DNA of 64,000 nucleotides from Dasypus novemcinctus (GCF_030445035.2 NC_080673.1:155802216-155866215); one strand, 5' to 3'. Counted from the stretch's first letter, positions 10,565-22,523 are shown. Notes: generated from the sequence alone by a model not told the origin. Numbers and translations: made by a program.

Positions 10565-11270
10565 GCTCAACTGCTCAAAACTCTGAAAGCACTGACCTCC
10601 AAAATCTAACCCAAAAACTGATCTAAGGTATAACCTTCTACCCTCACTATCTCTTTGATCTAAACAGATGCAATATTGGAAAAACTACAATGGAAGTTGA
10701 ATAACATCCACAAGACTAGGTAGAAGTGTGGATATATGAAAATAATGTAGAACAGAGATAAGCAAAATTTTTAGAAATAAACTTGGCATCCTCATTAAGA
10801 TACAAAAAGGCATCACCCCCCATAAAATAGGAGCAAAAAGCCTGAGGAAATTATGCTGTGATGAAAATAACAGTCAAAGATGAAAAGAGAAAGGGAGAAA
10901 TTAAGAAGGATGAAGAGAAGCTAAAATTGCATTAGCAGAATGAAAAGCTGCACTAGATAGTAAAGAACAGAATTATTGCTGTAGGAAATAACTGAGTAAT
11001 ACGGACAATGAATTTGTGAAGAGATACCACATAGGAAATAAGAGATTAAAATGATGGCAGGGAAGACAGAAGTGGAGAATGGAACAGAACTCCAAGCTAA
11101 GATGCACGGCTGTTTCTGAAGAAACCAGAACAATTGGAACACATGTGAAAGCAATAGAAAGATATCCACAGATTTCTTCTGCTACCTGCTTTTGTTTTCG
11201 TGTACGTGTGTGTGGACAATCAAAATGAAGAACAAGGAAGTTATAACCTAAAAGGATCAGTGTTTATTTC
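10565..11270. other. Intron 5 sequence, unassigned
   Basis: A-rich sequence with no confident repeat name and no conserved frame. Confidence 0.4.
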
Positions 11271-11279
11271 TACCTTTTT

Positions 11280-11690
11280 AGAAATTTATCTTTAGGAAAT
11301 AATCTGAAATTTGAATTGAGATTTGCCACAAAATTATTATTACAATGTGATTTGTAATGTTGAAAATGAGTTTCAAACTCAATATTCAACCTTATGGAAA
11401 TACCCAAACAGATGGAATAGCATGCACCTATTTATAACTAAGTTCTACAATACTTTTTTCTTAGTAATAGAGGAAAATCATTAAGTGAAAACAAAGGGTC
11501 CAAAACTGCATAGTTATATACTTTATTCTGTAGCCTTAACTCTTTTTTTAATGTATCAGTCAGAAGGAATACCAACACGATAACAGAAACTGGCTCTAGA
11601 ATTAGGAAAGGGTTTTTAGATCCCCTTATACTATGCTGTACTTTGAAATTTGTCTATAATAGAAAGGTAATGTTTTTATAGCAAGAAAAA
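11280..11690 (+). repeat. Old L1M-type 3' end (uncertain)
   Basis: The text resembles decayed L1M 3' UTR: 'aaattattattacaatgtg', 'ggaaatacccaaacagatgg', 'ggtaatgtttttatagc'. Assignment is tentative. Confidence 0.4.
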
Positions 11691-11834
11691 CAAATACAAA
11701 TACATTAATAAAAATATCACTGCCTTTTCTCTTTGCCCATGAACAGATTCTTTCATATTGTAAGGGAGCACCAAAAAAACTAAATTCAAAGATTAATCAG
11801 CAGGCTGCAATAATCCTGTCATTTTTTTCCTTAC

Positions 11835-11930
11835 TGCTTTTTTAGCTGATTTATTTCCTCCTCTGCAGCCAAAAGGGATATGGCCGATCTGTTCTTGGTT
11901 TCTTCAAGAGTCTTTTCAGTTTCAGCCAGA
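11835..11930 (-). CDS. SPATA18: SPATA18 coding exon 5 (coiled coil)
   Basis: The exon is 96 nt, with phase 2 at both ends. It encodes LAETEKTLEETKNRSAIS, then LLAAEEEINQLKK. The heptad-like pattern predicts a coiled coil. The acceptor is 'ctcttacag|tctgg' and the donor is 'aaagca|gtaagg'. It closely matches the known protein segment and has no lesions. Confidence 0.94.
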
Positions 11931-11934
11931 CTGT

Positions 11935-13080
11935 AAGAGAAATCGGTAACCAAAGACAGATTTTTCAAAATTGGCAGTCTTTCTAAATCAAGGCATAGTT
12001 CTCTCAGGAACTTTTAGCATATAAATTCAACATAAACAAGATCGAATTATAAGATGCCTGCATTTAATCAGATGATATTACAAATACTAAGGTGGACCTG
12101 TATGCAAAAGCATGCTAGCATCCTTTGCTCATGTCAAACTCTTACAAAGAAATTACAGAACTACTATACCTAAAAGACCAAGTCCTCCTTCTTACCCCAC
12201 TAATTCATCATCTGCTCTAACTACACCAAATCCCAGGTTGTTTCTCTCTATAAAATATCCATTTTTCTCCAGTACACCAATACCTATTCTCATTACTTTT
12301 CACTGTGGAGATGCATTCAACTTAAAAGTCCCATGCTTCTTAATGATAAGAAAACTATTCACCTGCCTGTATAAAAAAAGTCCTCCACAATTACACTTTA
12401 CTCTCAGGTATTTTGTGTCTTTCTGCTTCTCACTTCCACCCATTGAGTTTGGAGAAAAAACTTCCATTACTGAGCATGATTTTCCTGAGTTTTCAACATA
12501 GCTTGGCCATTGTTAGTTTCAAGGACTGTCTTCATTATAGACAAATCATAATAAGTCACACTTTCTTTAAGGTCTATCTGAATTTAAAGAAAAATGGGAG
12601 TGGGATGAGTGAAATTGGGTGAAGACTAATGGTTCTTAATTATGTTGCCCTAGGACAGTAAGAGATAATGGGTTGGCAAAGACTTCTCTGACTCTGCTTC
12701 CTTGAAACATCCAGGATCTTTCATTACAGTGGTCCTGAGGCCAAGAGAGTGCAACTGCTATCTAACCTCATACCATTCTCCCACCTTCTCTTTAGATAGA
12801 AGAACTGGATCCTAGAAAGTGAAGCAGACTGAACTATAATGGGCTAACAGGACCACTACCAAGACCCAACAAACTGCAACCAATCAGATACTCATGGGAG
12901 GTGGTGTAAATTATCCATCCACCCCCTACTCGTCTCCTAATAAATGCCCACTCACCTCTCAAATGCCACTCCAAATGTCACCTCTGACTCACTCAAGAGA
13001 TGTCTTCCCTTCTGAGTTCCTTTAGCTTGATTCTAATTTGTAATCATTCATAACAATTTTTAATCCCATTTTTAAAAAAA
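11935..13080. other. Intron 4 sequence, unassigned
   Basis: No repeat was named with confidence and no conserved coding segment was seen. Short frames on plus around 12112-12622 are composition-driven. Confidence 0.4.
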
Positions 13081-13084
13081 CAAA

Positions 13085-13175
13085 ACACTGAGAATGACTT
13101 CGGGGCAAGGATTTTGCTTTATTCATCTCTTTACCCCCACATATAAAATGGTGCCTGTCACATAGCAGACATTTA
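13085..13175 (+). repeat. L2 3' end fragment
   Basis: The segment has the L2-like series 'ggggcaaggattttgc', 'tattcatctctttaccccc' and 'ggtgcctgtcacatagcag'. Confidence 0.5.
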
Positions 13176-13412
13176 AAAACAAACAACACTAAAATGAATG
13201 AATGATCAAAATGCCTAAAGTCTAAAAGAAAGTAAAAGTAGCAATAATTTTGCATTGGGGTTATTTGTTGGAGGTTGAAAGGAAATTAGCATGATTTAAT
13301 TTGAATGTGAGTATGTTATAGGTTTTTAAAAATATATATGCTAAATGAACACATTTATTAAGAGAAATTGTAGAAAACCAAAATAAGAAAATAGAACAAG
13401 AAAGGAAGGACA

Positions 13413-13820
13413 GGGAAGCAGATTTGGCTCAACTGATACAGTGTCCACCTACCATATGGGAGGTCCAGGGGTTCAAACCCCGGGCCTCCTGACCTGTGTG
13501 GTGAGCTGGCCCATGTGCAGTGCTGATGCATGCAAGGAGTGCCGTGCCATGCAGGGGTGTCCCCATGTAGGGGAACTACGCGCAAGGAGTACGTCCCATA
13601 AGGAGAGCTGCCCCATGAGAAAAAATTGCAGCCTGCCCAGGAGTGGCACCACACACATGGAGAGCTGACGCAGCAAGATAACACAACAAAAAAGAGACGA
13701 TTCCCAGTGCTGCTGACAAGAATGTAAGAATGCAAGTGGAACAGAAGAACACATAGCAAATGGACACAGAGAGCAGACAACGGAGGTGGGGGGGGGGAAT
13801 TAAATAAAAAGTAAAAAGGA
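13413..13820 (+). mobile_element. Full-length DAS-type armadillo SINE
   Basis: It starts 'ggaagcagatttggctc' with a tRNA-like head (B-box 'ggttcaaaccccggg'), followed by the long DAS body ('gtgctgatgcatgcaagg', 'ggagagctgacgcagc', 'gacacagagagcagac') and an A-rich tail after a G-run. Related target duplications (aaaggaagga) lie on both sides. Its family strongly points to an armadillo genome. Confidence 0.9.
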
Positions 13821-14014
13821 AGGAGAGTATGAACAGAAATAAAAGAGTACATTTTCTTTCAACACATGGCATGCCTTTGTGAGCACAGACAAACACACAC
13901 GCATGTTCATTTAGCATGCCTGGCTGATATACACAGAAGAAAGCAAAGTACCACGTGTGTGCCAAGCATTGTCTTAAGAAGATTAACATTTTTTCTTAAT
14001 GTGTGATTAGGAAC

Positions 14015-14169
14015 TTATTCATTCACTTGGCAAATTATTTATTGCTTACTATGTGCCAGGAATGATGCTGGGTGCTAGAGATACAATTGTGTCAAAATGA
14101 CAATACAAGAGAATAGCCCCCAGAAGTTTCCAGACCAGTGGGGGAGATAGATCATAAATAGGCAAATGA
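14015..14169 (-). repeat. L2 fragment, left part, split by an L1 insertion
   Basis: The plus reading is reverse L2: 'cattcacttggcaaattatt', 'actatgtgccaggaatg', 'gatacaattgtg', 'gggggagatag'. It resumes at 15432 after the inserted element. Confidence 0.65.
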
Positions 14170-15415
14170 TGGGAATACCCTCCTGTCAGCCTTCATGTTA
14201 CTCAAATGTGGCCAGTCTCGAAGCCAAACTCAGCATGTAAATGCAATGCCTTCCCCCCAGCGTGGGACATGACACCCGGGGATGAGCCTCCCTGGCAACG
14301 AGGGACCACTATCAACTACCAACTGATGATGCAACTGGAAAATGACCTTATACGGAAGGTTCAATGTGGATCGGCAGAATATCCATGTCTACATAAAATA
14401 CCATGACTTTAAAATGCTGTTTGACCTAAAGTAAGGGGGAAATGGAAAGGAGAAATGAGTTTATATGGCTACGAGTTTCTAAAAAAGAGTCTGGAGGCTG
14501 GCAGAAGGATTGCCCTCATGCACAACTGAGCAGAGTCAGAGAGACAGATAAAGCAGATACAACCCCCAGATATTGGTTCCTTTGAGGGCTAAAGAGACCC
14601 ATGGGAGTTATGGTCATGGCCGATGGGGTTAACTACCAGGGCAGATGGCCCCTCTTTGGAAATGGTGTTTATGTGTGATGAATCTGGACTCAGATGGGAT
14701 CTCCCTTCATAAAACTTTCATGCTAATGTGCTGGAGGTGCAGTTAATGTTGGGGTTTAAGATATATTTAGGGGATTTGAATCTCTGGACTGACAATGTGA
14801 TAGCCAGGTCCTGAGCCTCAACAGACTCCAGCACCTACAATCTGATCTATTGGACTTACCACACTCAGCTAAGATGGAGTTGAAGAAGGACAACCACCAC
14901 ACCATGGAGCCTAGAGTGATTACAACTGAAAATGGGAGGATTGCATCCAGCATCCATGTGGAATCTGAGCCTCCTCTTGACATACAGGTGCAATGGACAC
15001 AACCAATCCAATGTCCACATAGAAGAGGTGGCATTGGATTGGGAAAAGTGGACATGGTGGACGATGGGTATGGGGAAAGGCAGGAAGAGATGAGAGGTGG
15101 AGGCGTCTTTGGGACATGGAGCTGCCCTGGATGGTGCTTCAGAGGTAATCACCGGACATTGTAAATCCTCACAGGGCCCACTGGATGGAATGGAGGAGAG
15201 TATGGGCCATGATGTGGACCATTGACTATGAGGTGCAGAGGTACCCAGAGATGTACTTACCAGGTCCAATGGATGTGTCATGATGATGGGAACGAGTGTT
15301 GTTGGGGGGGGAGGGGGGGGTGGGGGGTGGGGCTGAATGGGACCGCACATATATATTTTTAATGTAATATTATTACAAAGTCAATAAAAAAATTAAAAAA
15401 ATTAAAAAAATAAAA
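14170..15415 (+). mobile_element. 5'-truncated L1-like element, long copy
   Basis: The 1246-bp element ends in a G-rich tract (15302-15345), 'ttttaatgtaatattattac', 'tcaataaaa' and an A-rich tail. A perfect 16-bp target duplication, ataaataggcaaatga, flanks it at 14154-14169 and 15416-15431. The G-rich 3' UTR, A tail and long target duplication are L1 hallmarks. No reverse-transcriptase frame remains. The last 500 bp recur at 28759-29281. It lies in intron 4 of SPATA18. Confidence 0.85.
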
Positions 15416-15431
15416 ATAAATAGGCAAATGA

Positions 15432-15990
15432 ATTTTTTGAGATTCCCAATGTGGTAAGCACTATTTTGAGAAAAAATAGATCATTGTGAAAGAGAATTAA
15501 GGGAAAGAGAAGACCTTCTTTCAATATATAGTGGTTGGGGAAGGACTCTGAGAGGTGACATTTCAGTTGAAACTTTACCAGCCACAAAAGAGCAGCTAGA
15601 GACTGTTTCAGGAAAATGGAAACAGGTAAGGTAGTAGACAGAAGAACTGAAAGAAGACTGGGTAAGGGGAGAGTGGCTTGAGGTGAGGGCTGAGAGAGAG
15701 GTAGGGCCAGATCAGTCAGGGACTTGAGTTTTTTCTCAGTATAAAGGGAGGCTACTAACCACTGTTAAGCAGAGAGGTGACTTGAGCCAATTTTTAAAAA
15801 AAAAGAACTTGCTGCTATGTGAAAATTGGTTTGTAGTAGAGCAAGAATTGAAGTAGGGAAGCCAGTTGGAAAAAACTGGTCCAGGCAAGAGATTAGAGGC
15901 TTGAACTAGGGAAGTGGTAGCACAGCAGAAAGAAATGGACAAGTGTGAGGGATGTTTAGGAAGTAGCTGGTACAGGACAACCAATAGATT
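15432..15990 (-). repeat. L2 fragment, right part
   Basis: Continues the L2 of 14015-14169. The plus reading has 'gaggtgacatttcagttga', 'gggccagatcagtcaggg', 'gaggtgacttgagcc' and 'ggtccaggcaagaga', all matching known reverse L2 text. Confidence 0.65.
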
Positions 15991-16364
15991 AGAATTAGGA
16001 GATGAGAGAGAGAGACATTCAAGACCACACCCCTGGTATAAAATCTAGTTTTTCCTTGTCTAGGGCTTCATCAACCCTGGACAGCCCTGTCCCCATTTAG
16101 TCATGTATCACGTATTATGGGAATTTGCACCTTTGGGACTAAGTCAGAACCAAAGTAGTGTCTGTGATGTTAAAGTTGGGGAACTTCCTTTGGTGGACCA
16201 TTCATGCTATAGCATTTAGTAAGTACTCTGGCCCTGTAGACATGTAAGCAGAATGAGTGAGTGGGAGAGAGCTGGCTACCATAGACTCGGGAACAGGCTC
16301 CATCATTGGGTGGTGCCTTAACTAAAAAATAGAATAAGGCCTGCAGATGGATTTAAAAAAACAA

Positions 16365-16576
16365 CTAAGAAACCTAGGAAAAAGCAGAAACTTTTCATGC
16401 ATGCAACTTTCAAATGGTTCTGAGAAAAAGATGGGTATAGATGGAGAGAGAGAATACACAAATAATAAAGCAAATAGGGCAATATATATTTAAGGGTTTA
16501 TCGATACTCTTAGTGCTATCCTTGCAAATTGTAAAATCTGAAATTATTTACAAATAAAAGTTTAAAAAAGCATGCA
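16365..16576 (+). repeat. L1M-type 3' end
   Basis: It ends 'ctgaaattatttacaaataa' plus 'aagttt', a typical L1M 3' terminus, preceded by 'cttttcatgcatgcaactt' and an AG-rich simple tract. Confidence 0.65.
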
Positions 16577-16579
16577 CCC

Positions 16580-17231
16580 ATAGCATTTCTCAGTCCAGAG
16601 TGCTTCTTCTGGGTAACACTTATTGGTGCTGATAGACTCCCAGACCAACAAAGGTCTAAAGTCTTGAAGTACCACCTCACAACTACAAGCAAACTAGCAT
16701 GGGCCCTGGTCATCTGCAGCTGTTGCCAGCTAATACCCCAGGAGACTTAGCCAGACCAACCACAAATCTATCCATCAGTACATGACACTAGTTGCCCTGG
16801 GGGGACTGAAGCCAGTTACAACCTACAAGTAGGACAAAGCCAGAAGTCCCTCTCTTCAACTACCTGGAGAACATGCAAGAGTCCCTCTGCCTCTAGACGC
16901 CAATCTAAGGAAAGAGGAGGAATGGGAGACCCCTTGAAAGGGCAGAACCACCCTTTAAAGGAAGCTTGAACTTGGTATTAACTGAATATTTACACAAAGG
17001 GGACTACAATAAACCAAAAAAAAGTGACTTATCTGGAAGTGGAAATTTTAAGGATCCTCCTCTTCCCACTCCCAAATCAGCTGACATTGTTTGAAATAAG
17101 TTGTAGAAATTCAGGGAAGTTATACTTTTTTGCATGCTTGTAATTTTGACTGCTGCAGCTATAAAATTGCTCATTGATTACGACTCCAAATTAAAAAATA
17201 AATGGCTATGTATGGAAGCGACTGCCACTTC
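16580..17231. other. Intron 4 sequence, unassigned
   Basis: No recognised repeat or coding exon. Confidence 0.4.
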
Positions 17232-17549
17232 CTATTCCATCACAGCCCTAACTAGGTAAAAATGAATTCCTTGTTGTCCTTTACATGTCAGCAATGAAGC
17301 AATGCTGTAGTAGGAGAAACACCTTATTGGATGGATTTTTTTAGGTTCGTTGAAAGCATCATAAATATGTGTCAAATTCCCCTCAAATACAAGCCCAAAG
17401 TCTGCGATTTTCCTTGCAGATGATTCCCTGAGTTTGCTACCCAGGCTTTGCCCATAGCATGCATCTGATGTATCATGTTGCCTGGCAATGCTTAACTGCT
17501 TTTCTAATACATTTTTGTATCTTACAGCTATTTCAAAATCTTGAGTCAT
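17232..17549 (-). other. Unidentified 105-codon open frame
   Basis: This minus-strand frame starts at an ATG and encodes a protein of normal composition (charged and hydrophobic residues mixed, no low complexity), for example IADFGLVFEGNLTHIYDAF. I do not recognise it. There is no obvious acceptor/donor pair fitting SPATA18 phases, so I do not treat it as an exon. It could be a processed pseudogene fragment, a piece of an old transposon, or chance. Confidence 0.25.
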
Positions 17550-18031
17550 TCTTTCCTTAAAGACTGACTCTTTAAGTCAGGCAGATATACCCCAAAGTGA
17601 GTGAGTATAAGTTATAGATAGATGCAGCCTGTTTCATCTTATTTTGCTCTCAGTTTTCTTCTTTACTTAACCTTTCATGCTTCCCCTTCAGTATCTTTTC
17701 TTATATTCCTCCCAAATGATAGACTTTCACATAACAGTCTTTCCTGTTTCTATTTATAGGCCAACAATGGACCTGCGGAGAAAAAGTGCTCCAAAAATGG
17801 AGCTGAGAGGACCAGAGTCTTAGGGATCATAATACAATATAGATAGCCTTTCCCCAATTCAGAGACACTGATCCCCAACTGCCTCCTCCCCCCCAAACAC
17901 ATATAAATTACATTAATTATTTGCAAATATCCACATTTTACATGAACCATTATTCTCTTTTCAAATGTAAAACTTAAACTGAGAACAAATAATTTGTGTT
18001 TTTGGAAAAAGAGAACTTGCATTCCTCTTAC
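17550..18031. other. Intron 4 sequence next to exon 4, unassigned
   Basis: No recognised feature apart from a C-rich patch near 17885. Confidence 0.4.
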
Positions 18032-18144
18032 TCGTCTTGAACCTGGTTGAGTTGATTACGGGTGGAGCTCAACTCAGAGTCTAATTGTTGCAGGTCCCGA
18101 TTCCGAGGAACAGACTCTCTTTGCTTTTCCTTATCAAATGTGTC
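18032..18144 (-). CDS. SPATA18: SPATA18 coding exon 4
   Basis: The exon is 113 nt, entering at phase 0 and leaving at phase 2. It encodes DTFDKEKQRESVPRNRDLQQ, then LDSELSSTRNQLNQVQD, the start of the predicted coiled-coil region. The acceptor is 'cctcccag|gacac' and the donor is 'gacga|gtaaga', near consensus. It is an ordinary intact exon. Confidence 0.94.
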
Positions 18145-18264
18145 CTGGGAGGAAACATAATTCAAAAAAACAGTCTGAATACATGAAACAACATGGATAA
18201 ATTGCAAAAGCATTATACTATACCCTAAATCCCAGGCAAAAAGGAGCGCATAGAACCAGCCCAA

Positions 18265-21135
18265 ATCAGGATGGTGGAATGAGATGTTTCAGTGCTCTGT
18301 CCCTCTATAGAAGCAAGAACTGGCAGAAATATATTTCTAAAAGCTCCAGAAAATAGTTAAAGGATTGCAGTTTAAGGGTAAAGACCAAATCAAGAAAAGA
18401 GCTTCCTAAAAACAGTAGGATCTCATGATGCCTGGGCTTGCGCCTCCCCAGCTCCAGCCCTGGCCTTTTCTTTTCATCCCCCTTAATCATGAGAGAAGCT
18501 GTGGCCCTGGCCATGTTATCATGTTCCTGTGTCCACTCCATGCTCCCCACCCTTCATCTCCCTCCCTTTATACAAACCCCATTACAATAAATTTTAAATA
18601 AAAACCTGAAGAAAAAAAAAGATCCCTGGTCCTGGTACCAGGTACAGCAAAGTTGCCCTTGTGCACAAAATGGAAGGGTGTATGTCTGGCCCAATCTGTC
18701 TGGTAGTGGCCTGAGACATTCACCATTCCAAAACTTACCCTGCAGGTAGAAGGAAGCTAGGAGAACTCTCCTATAGAACACTGTGGAAGATCAGGCAAGT
18801 TGTGCTGCCTGGGGGAAGGGATTGCTGACTTTAGTACATAGAGTGCACTGCCCAGGACTTTTTTGTTATTGTTGTTAGCTCCTTGTATTCAAGAAACACT
18901 TCATCCTAGCTGAATACCAGCTTAAGGAACAAACACCTCAGAGTCTAAAGTACAGTAATAACCCATGAAAATATAAAAATGTCCAGGTTTCAACAAAAGA
19001 TTACAATATATACAAAGGAACAGGAAGTGATGGCCCAAGTTGATTGAAGCATTAGAAATCATCAAATTTCAGAGGATCAGACTTAGGACATACCAAATAC
19101 TTTTTAAAAATGGCCCTATGATCTTAATAAAGATTTTAAAGCAAATTTTAAATTTTAAAGCAAAGTTTTAAGGCAAAATAAAAAATTCTTTATAATATAG
19201 AATTGTTTCTACAACTTTTAATGAACTTAATAAAATTATCACCAAAAATGGTCCTAAACATACAAAAAGACCTAAAGGAAAACATGGACAAAGATAAAGG
19301 AAATCAGTAAAGTTATAGATGAACACAAAGAAAATATCAATAGAGACATGGAAATTATAAAAAGGAACCAAACAATGCTGAAGACCTCAATAATAAACAT
19401 TAAAAATGCCCTAGAGGTATTCAACAGCAGATTGGAAATGGCAGAAGAATCAGTGAACTTTGAAGATAAGACAATGGAAATCATCCAGTCTGAGGAGCAG
19501 AATGAAGAAAAAATGCAAAGTGAACAGAGCCTGAGGAACCTGTGGGACATCATCAGGCATAACAATAAGCATATTGTGGGAGTCCCAGAAGGAGAAGAAG
19601 GGGGAAAGGGACAGAGAAGATACTTAAATAGAGGCCGAATGCTTCACAAATTTAACAAAAGACATGAATATACACATCCAAGATGTTTAACAAACTTCAA
19701 ACAGGAAATAAACCCAAGTAGACCCATACCATGTCATGTTATAATCAAGCTATTGAATGCCAAAGATGAAGAATTTGTAGTCACAAGAAAAAGCAATGTA
19801 TCACATACAAGAGATCTTCAATAAGAGTAAGTGTCATGGAGGCAAGAAGGCGGTGGGAAAACATATTTAAAGTGCCGAAAGCAAAAAATTGCTAACTAAG
19901 AATTCCACATCCAACAAATCTATCTTTCAAAGCTAAGGGAGAAATTAAGACATTCCCAAATAAACAACAGCTGAGGGACCTCATCAACACTAGACCAGCC
20001 CTGCAAGATATGCTAAAGGGAGTTCTGCAGGTTAAAAGGAAAGGAAACTAGACAACTGACTGGAGCCACATGAAGAATTGAAGATCCCAGTAAAGACAAT
20101 GGCATTGGTAAATGTAAAATACCAGTACTATTTTACTTTTCATTTGTAATTCCACTTTTTACTTCCTATAGGATCTAAAAGACAAATAAATGTAATCATA
20201 AAACAATGGTTTTGGATTTAATGTTTAAATATCAGTTTGTGACAAGAACTACATAAAGGTGGGGGTATGGAAGAATAAAGGAACATAGTTTATGTGTGTT
20301 ATTGAAATTGTTAAGTTGTGATCAAAGCAAACAAGACTGCTATAGATTTAGGATGCTAAATTTAAGCCCCATGGTAACCACAAAGAAAATATCAGAGAAT
20401 ATGCAAAACTCATAAAGACAGAAAATAGAGTACAGGTTCCCAGGGGTGGGGCAGGGGGAATGAGGAGTTAATACAAAATGAGTGTAGGGTTTCTGTTTGG
20501 AGTGAGGTGAAAGTTATAGTAGTGGATATTGAAGTTGAGTACTACCACACTATGAATATGATTAATCTCACTGAATGGTATGTTTGGGAGGGGCTGGGAT
20601 GGGAAGATTTATTTTATATATATATTTCCACAATTTAAAATAAGATAGAGAAACTAAAGAGAAAATAACAATTAAAGCAATATGTGATACTCAATGGGAT
20701 CTAAGAATGGAAGATAAAAGGCTCAAAGGATATTACTGGAAGAAAAGGAAAAATTGGAATATAGAATGTAAACTTTATATCAACATTTAAATTCTGGAAC
20801 TTGGATAACTGTACTTAAGGTGATCATCTAAGTGAATATACTTGTTCATAGGAAGTATACATTATGTGTTCAAAGGATATGATATGTGCAGGAATATGAT
20901 ACATACAGCCTGCTCTCAAATATATCTCAAATATCTACTGCAAAGATATATGATAGATAAATATTAGAAAGATAGTTGATTGACAGAAAGTGGCAAAAGT
21001 GGCAAAATGTTAAAATGGGTGTATGTGGGTACCAGGGGGAAAGAGGTATATACTGCAGTTCTCTATATGGGATTTGTATTATTTTTGTAACTGTCCTATA
21101 CGCTTGAAATTATTTCAAAATAAAAAGTTAAAAAA
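18265..21135 (+). mobile_element. HAL1-like (ORF2-less) L1 element, composite
   Basis: An L1-type 5' region ('gatggtggaatgagatg', 'ctctgtccctctatagaag') leads into a degraded ORF1 at about 19220-20050. The ORF1 shows coiled-coil text, FNSRLEMAEESV, IIQSEEQNEEKMQ, SLRNLWDIIRHNNKHIVGVP and EINPSRPIPCHVIIKL, all recognisable L1 ORF1 motifs. After an inter-ORF segment (20100-20400, also seen at 37345-37740) the sequence passes straight to 3' UTR text and ends at 'ttatttcaaaataaaaagtt'. No ORF2 reverse-transcriptase coding is present, as in HAL1 half-LINEs. The 20640-21135 part could be a second L1M 3' end joined to it. Confidence 0.75.
19348..19824 (+). pseudogene. Degraded L1/HAL1 ORF1 remnant
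   Basis: A 158-codon open piece of L1 ORF1: coiled coil at residues 15-65, then the RRM-region start (SLRNLWDII...IVGVPEGEEGGKG), then INPSRPIPCHVIIKLLNAKD. L1 ORF1 proteins are RNA-binding trimers of about 340 residues; this one lacks the N-terminus and the C-terminal domain and is not functional. It lies inside SPATA18 intron 3, antisense to the gene. Confidence 0.8.
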
Positions 21136-21400
21136 AATAAAGAGCACAAGGTGTATGGTTCCATTTACATGAAATCCTAGGACAAGCAAATTAATCTATA
21201 GAGAAAAAATAAAATAAAAAGGATGGTTGCCCCAAGGGTGGATAGACATGACTGAGAAGCAATACAAGAGAATGCTCTAGAGTAGGGAAATGTTTTATAT
21301 CTTGATAGGGGTATGAGTTACATGGGTATATGCATTGATAAAACAAATTGTACAGCAAATAAAAAATAAAGAAGATGTTGAGGCAGCACCCTATGTGTTT
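21136..21400 (+). repeat. L1M-type 3' UTR fragment
   Basis: It has 'ggttgccccaagggtgg', 'ggaaatgttttatatcttg', 'ggtatatgcattgataa' and 'aaattgtaca', typical of old L1 3' UTRs. Confidence 0.5.
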
Positions 21401-21479
21401 TTACCCCACGGGGTGTGGAGGGTGGGGTGGGGAATCTGAGAAGCAAACAAAAATCTTCATGAGAAAAAAACAAACTGCT

Positions 21480-21690
21480 TATTGATGACTGACATCTATT
21501 AGGTACTTATCATGGGGTAGGCCCTGTGCAAATAGTTTTGAGGGTTTAACACATTTAATCCTCATGATAACCCTTTCAGGTCAGCAAAATCATTGTCCCC
21601 TTCACCAGATGCATAAACAGAGACGTACAAGAATAGACAATATAGCTAGGGCCAGATCAGTGATTGGAATTCTGTCCAGTGACCTCCACC
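21480..21690 (-). repeat. MIR SINE
   Basis: Reverse MIR text: 'attaggtacttatcatggg', 'acacatttaatcctcatgat' and 'agctagggccagatcagtg'. Confidence 0.65.
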
Positions 21691-22124
21691 CAGGAATATT
21701 TCAACTACTATCACAGAAGGCCCTCTTGCTAAAACAACCTTCTCTAACAGCTTCATGAAAATCCATATAAATGCTTAAAAGCAGGGTATCTGCCATTTGT
21801 TTACCTGGACATAATGATATTGATGCTTTGAGCAAAACATGTGTTCTCTTTCCAGCCTGGTCTTCAACTGTTTAAAGACCAACACAGTCCCATGGAAACC
21901 ACTGATATCAACCACAAATCATGACACTATGTTGTCTTCCTATATTGGAAGTTTCCAATTAGTTTTATTTCACCTTTTCAGAATACCGAGCTTTCCCCTT
22001 CTGATGATCTCTTCCTCTTCTGAACACCTGTGGCACCCTGTCTTAGTGACTGATTTGTGTCTTAAAAGTTACTATTTTGTGTCTAATATGAGCCAAATGA
22101 TGTCCTACATGTAGCTCATGACCA

Positions 22125-22255
22125 TGATTACATTAGTGAGGAGGAAGAGGATCATTGATTTGCCTGAAGTCATATCACTACTAGGTAGGCAAAGCTGGGA
22201 TTTGAATGCAGGTCTTTCTTAAGAGTAAACTCAATCCCTTATACTATGGACTCCC
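22125..22255 (-). repeat. MIR SINE fragment
   Basis: Reverse MIR text: 'cctgaagtcatatcactac', 'gggatttgaatgcaggtct'. Confidence 0.6.
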
Positions 22256-22407
22256 ATATACAGAAACTTGCCTTTTATACCTGTGCCCCAACTCCTTAAC
22301 CAGACAGAGTTCAGCCCCTCACTAGGTAGAAACCATTATCTTACACATAGTTGAGTTCCCAGAGCCTGATCGAAATGCTGAAAGTCAAGGGCTATCCGGA
22401 TTCATAC

Positions 22408-22523
22408 CTGAAGAGAGGGAACGTTGCTGTCAACAGGTTTTCCCAAGGAAGCGGCAGTAAAGGAAGCCTCCAGCCAAGGCAAAAGACGTGATTTGATTAT
22501 TTCCATGCCACCATAATTTCCTT
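22408..22523 (-). CDS. SPATA18: SPATA18 coding exon 3
   Basis: The exon is 116 nt, entering at phase 1 and leaving at phase 0, ending at codon 103 of the protein. It encodes GGMEIIKSRLLPWLEASFTA, then ASLGKPVDSNVPSLQ. The donor is 'cttcag|gtatga'. The acceptor is a tandem NAGNAG, ttttagaag: using the first AG gives the start 22523, using the second gives 22520 and drops one glutamate while keeping frame. Confidence 0.93.

Noticed and set aside
13473-13989. Frames of 93-164 codons on minus around 13.4-14.0 kb
   Set aside because: They run through the DAS SINE; similar frames recur at each SINE copy (48.3, 49.4, 58.2 kb).
14756-15350. Open frames in the L1-like 3' end, repeated near 28742-29149
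   Set aside because: Frames are not conserved in the two copies beyond sequence identity and correspond to 3' UTR of a retroelement.
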